From JBKEDH01 sp047975295 (GTDB lineage: Bacteria > Bacteroidota > Bacteroidia > Flavobacteriales > Flavobacteriaceae), in assembly GCA_047975295.1 (NCBI GenBank), contig JBKEDH010000153.1, positions 1 through 23,160 of the forward strand: 23,160 bases of DNA. The letters are read 5' to 3'. Positions 22,916-23,160 of this stretch are shown one piece after another. Each line of letters starts with the position of its first letter. Position 1 is the first letter of the stretch. The notes beneath the pieces were generated by a model, which made no database searches, had not been told where the DNA came from, and saw only the letters and a list, made by a program, of their open reading frames with translations. Both the position numbers and the translations under genes were made by a program.

Positions 22916-23160
22916 CTATCTCGAAATTTCAATAATATCAAATTTCATAATACCATTGGGCACCTGGATTTCGGCAACATCGCCAACCGATTTCCCTAAT
23001 AAACCTTTGCCTATGGGCGAATTTACCGAAATTTTTCCCAACGCTAAATCGGCTTCACTTTCGGCCACTAAGGTATAGGTCATTTCCATACCATTAGTTT
23101 GGTTTTTTATTTTAACCTTCGACAGCACTAAAACTTTCGAGATATCTAATTGCGACTCGT
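22916..23160 (-). CDS. greA: Transcription elongation factor GreA, C-terminal part (cut by window edge)
   Basis: The last 81 residues are visible, ending at a TAG at 22916-22918; the frame runs on past the window edge. The sequence SEADLALGKISVNSPIGKGLLGKSVGDVAEIQVPNGIMKFDIIEI is the FKBP-like C-terminal domain of GreA, which rescues backtracked RNA polymerase by stimulating transcript cleavage. The N-terminal coiled coil with its acidic tip is outside the window, so GreA against GreB cannot be fully settled; the C-terminal pattern favours GreA. An apparent GTG start at 23126-23128 is internal and should be ignored. Confidence 0.9.
   Translation of the reverse strand, partial: ESQLDISKVLVLSKVKIKNQTNGMEMTYTLVAESEADLALGKISVNSPIGKGLLGKSVGDVAEIQVPNGIMKFDIIEISR

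Noticed and set aside
23126..23128. GTG as a start for a 70-residue protein at the right edge
   Set aside because: The frame continues upstream to the window edge and the sequence is the C-terminal domain of GreA, so this GTG is internal.

Overview
The window looks like chromosomal DNA from a low-GC member of the Bacteroidota, most likely Flavobacteriaceae. The evidence is the AT-rich intergenic DNA, several promoters of the Bacteroidota type (TTG about 17-20 bases upstream of TAnnTTTG), the absence of clear Shine-Dalgarno sequences, and lineage-typical genes: DUF3098, DUF3127, a YwqK-like secreted protein and a PiT transporter with a PhoU-like tail. No rRNA gene, complete tRNA gene or CRISPR array was seen.

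Layout. Positions 1-568 (minus) are the N-terminal part of a Bacteroidota tyrosine recombinase cut by the window edge. About 180 bases beyond its start is a 14-base sequence resembling a tRNA 3' end, so this may be the edge of an integrated element. Next on the minus strand come an OmpA-family lipoprotein and an outer-membrane porin plus PiT/PhoU-like phosphate transporter pair. Upstream of the porin is an orphan intrinsic terminator that may end a short unannotated RNA. A small secreted YwqK-like protein (plus strand) follows, then a decayed DUF7000-type gene, a YugP-like zinc metallopeptidase, alanine dehydrogenase with two palindromes upstream, leucyl-tRNA synthetase and a UbiA-family prenyltransferase.

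From 13.2 kb the plus strand carries a run for cell envelope and tRNA work: ftsX, a DUF3098 membrane protein, uppP and truB, then a PLDc_N membrane peptide and a TonB-like protein. Then come a thioredoxin-like protein (minus), tag (plus), a DUF1801 gene with cassette-like flanks (minus), aat (minus), a DUF3127 protein with an SSB-like C-terminal tip (minus), an orphan histidine kinase with an abutting zinc-ribbon membrane protein (plus), and a HIT protein plus the 3' part of greA (minus).

Most genes are housekeeping. The accessory signal lies between genes. There are two copies of one MITE-like family (258 bp and a 97-bp internal-deletion form), a second unrelated MITE-like element between greA and the HIT gene, cassette-like inverted repeats around the DUF1801 gene, and a frameshifted pseudogene. 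I see no complete new multi-gene defence or biosynthetic system. The best leads are the candidate RNA at about 5.6-5.74 kb, the mobile-element remnants, the paired palindromes upstream of ald, and the SSB-tipped DUF3127 protein.
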